The translations under genes were made by a program, and so were the position numbers. Positions 63,168-64,000 of a stretch of DNA of 64,000 nt are shown piece after piece. Position 1 is the stretch's first letter. The number at the start of each line of letters is the position of its first letter. This stretch comes from JAXGMV01 sp040772085 (GTDB lineage: Bacteria; Chloroflexota; Anaerolineae; Anaerolineales; Anaerolineaceae), in the NCBI GenBank assembly GCA_040772085.1, contig JAXGYU010000001.1:372001-436000 (forward strand), given 5' to 3'. The notes under the pieces are model-generated. The model saw only the letters and a program-made list of their open reading frames with translations, made no database searches and had not been told where the DNA came from.

Positions 63168-64000
63168 TGGCAAAGAAACCAACAGCCGCGAAAAAAACCA
63201 CACCACCACAACCACTCCGTGAAGCCCCCCAAGGTGGTTTTATGGCCTTTGTGGTCGGTTTCTGGCGCCGATTCCGCCGCTTCAGTCTGGATATTTTGGG
63301 TGTTCTGCTCTTCGCGCTGGCAATCCTGACCCTGCTGGGTCTGGTCGGACTGACAAAAGGCTACTTCGTCGAATTCTGGACATTATTCCTCAGCCGCTGG
63401 TTCGGCTGGGGTGCATATTTAATTGTGCTGGTTCTGATTGCAGGAGCAGTCGCCTGCCTTCAGGATCATTTCAAGAAGGTGATCTCCCTCAGCGCCGGGC
63501 GTTTGTTTGCCTGGGAGCTGATCTTCTTCACCGTTCTGGCGCTGATGTCCGTCCTCGGCGGTACTTCACTCGCCCGCGCAGATGCTGGTCAGGATGGCGG
63601 CATCATCGGCTGGGGACTGGCTGAAGGGTTACGCCGTATCCTGCCGGCGCCTGTGACGGTGATCGCGCTGGTTGTTTTCATTGCCCTGCTGGCGATCTAT
63701 GGCTTGAATTTGACCGGCTGGGTGATTGGCAGACTCAACCGCTGGTACCTGGACGCGCTCGAGAAGCAGCAATTCGCTGAAGCTGGCGCGGGTTTGGCAA
63801 CCGCTATGGAATCGGAACCCGTTCAAGGCGCGAGCCCCAGTTCTTCTGCGAGCCCCGGGAAACCGGTGAAAACCACGCCAGGCAAGCCCGCGCGCGATCC
63901 GCTCGCGAGCGGCAAGCGAAACAGGAAACTGCCGCCGCTCTCGATCCTGTTGAATGAGACAACTCAGAAATTGAACGAAGAAAATATACACGCGACCGCC
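63167..64000 (+). CDS. ftsK: DNA translocase FtsK/SpoIIIE (5' part, runs off window)
   Basis: Open frame from the ATG at 63167 to the window end, 278 residues seen. A basic N-terminus (MAKKPTAAKKTT), four hydrophobic helices (about 43-195, the FtsK 4TM region) and a Ser/Pro/Lys linker are followed by LPPLSILLNETTQKLNEENI, the start of the conserved alpha domain of FtsK. The ATPase and gamma domains lie beyond the window. Translationally coupled (TAATG) to the S1-domain gene. FtsK moves chromosome ends through the septum during division. Confidence 0.88.
   Translation, partial: MAKKPTAAKKTTPPQPLREAPQGGFMAFVVGFWRRFRRFSLDILGVLLFALAILTLLGLVGLTKGYFVEFWTLFLSRWFGWGAYLIVLVLIAGAVACLQDHFKKVISLSAGRLFAWELIFFTVLALMSVLGGTSLARADAGQDGGIIGWGLAEGLRRILPAPVTVIALVVFIALLAIYGLNLTGWVIGRLNRWYLDALEKQQFAEAGAGLATAMESEPVQGASPSSSASPGKPVKTTPGKPARDPLASGKRNRKLPPLSILLNETTQKLNEENIHATA

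Overview
The window looks like a bacterial chromosome segment from Chloroflexota, probably class Anaerolineae. This is an inference from three things: the gene content, lipoproteins carrying Ala/Pro/Thr/Glu linkers after the lipobox, and Chloroflexota-style sensor and hypothetical proteins. Base composition is moderately GC-rich. Genes are packed tightly, with many ATGA, GTGA and TAATG stop/start overlaps. No stretch longer than 300 bases lacks a gene. I saw no tRNA, rRNA, CRISPR array, insertion sequence or replication origin.

Region 1 (1-10.1 kb): adenylosuccinate lyase (3' end off the window), a two-subunit class I fumarase, an MFS transporter, RarA, an OmpR-type two-component pair, an alpha-oxoamine synthase close to serine palmitoyltransferases, and an ATP-NAD kinase family protein. 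Region 2 (10.1-21.2 kb) is accessory. It holds a methyltransferase, a decayed ECF-transporter T component, two tandem uridine-phosphorylase-like genes, an MFS transporter broken by one frameshift, a UroD/MtaA-like protein, a serine hydrolase, and two paralogous peptide-type solute-binding lipoproteins with no permease genes nearby.

Region 3 (21.3-37.4 kb, all minus strand) is a complete division and cell-wall (dcw) cluster. Its order is mraZ-rsmH-ftsL-ftsI-murF-mraY-murD-ftsW-murG-(CvpA-like)-murC-murB-ftsQ-ftsA-ftsZ. It is driven by a clear TTGCAT-17-TATAAT promoter followed by four GTGG(G/T/A) boxes spaced exactly 10 bp apart, which is the expected MraZ operator. The cluster encodes lipid II synthesis (MurB-G, MraY) and septum assembly (FtsZ, A, Q, L, I, W), so the organism probably makes peptidoglycan.

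Region 4 (37.6-49.4 kb): a GT-C-like polytopic membrane protein, ComM/YifB, phosphopentomutase, a YdcF-like protein, a PatB-type C-S lyase, an RlmI-like methyltransferase, ProC, a lipoprotein, the MtaB tRNA methylthiotransferase and two half-size TrkA proteins. Region 5 (49.4-53.1 kb): rpmH-rnpA-yidD-(beta-propeller lipoprotein)-yidC-jag behind a strong promoter, ending in a classic terminator. Region 6 (53.1-64 kb): ribA, a second serine hydrolase, lspA-rluD-threonine aldolase, purine nucleoside phosphorylase, a membrane protein, a GNAT protein, a membrane receptor with GAF and predicted HTH parts but no kinase, an S1-domain protein and the start of ftsK.

Nucleoside salvage recurs across the window: two Udp-like enzymes, DeoB and a trimeric-type PNP. 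The ECF remnant beside the Udp pair suggests a lost nucleoside or base uptake route. The best candidates for something undescribed are the kinase-less 7TM-GAF-HTH receptor, the unusual Udp pair with its transporter remnants, and the permease-less solute-binding lipoprotein pair.
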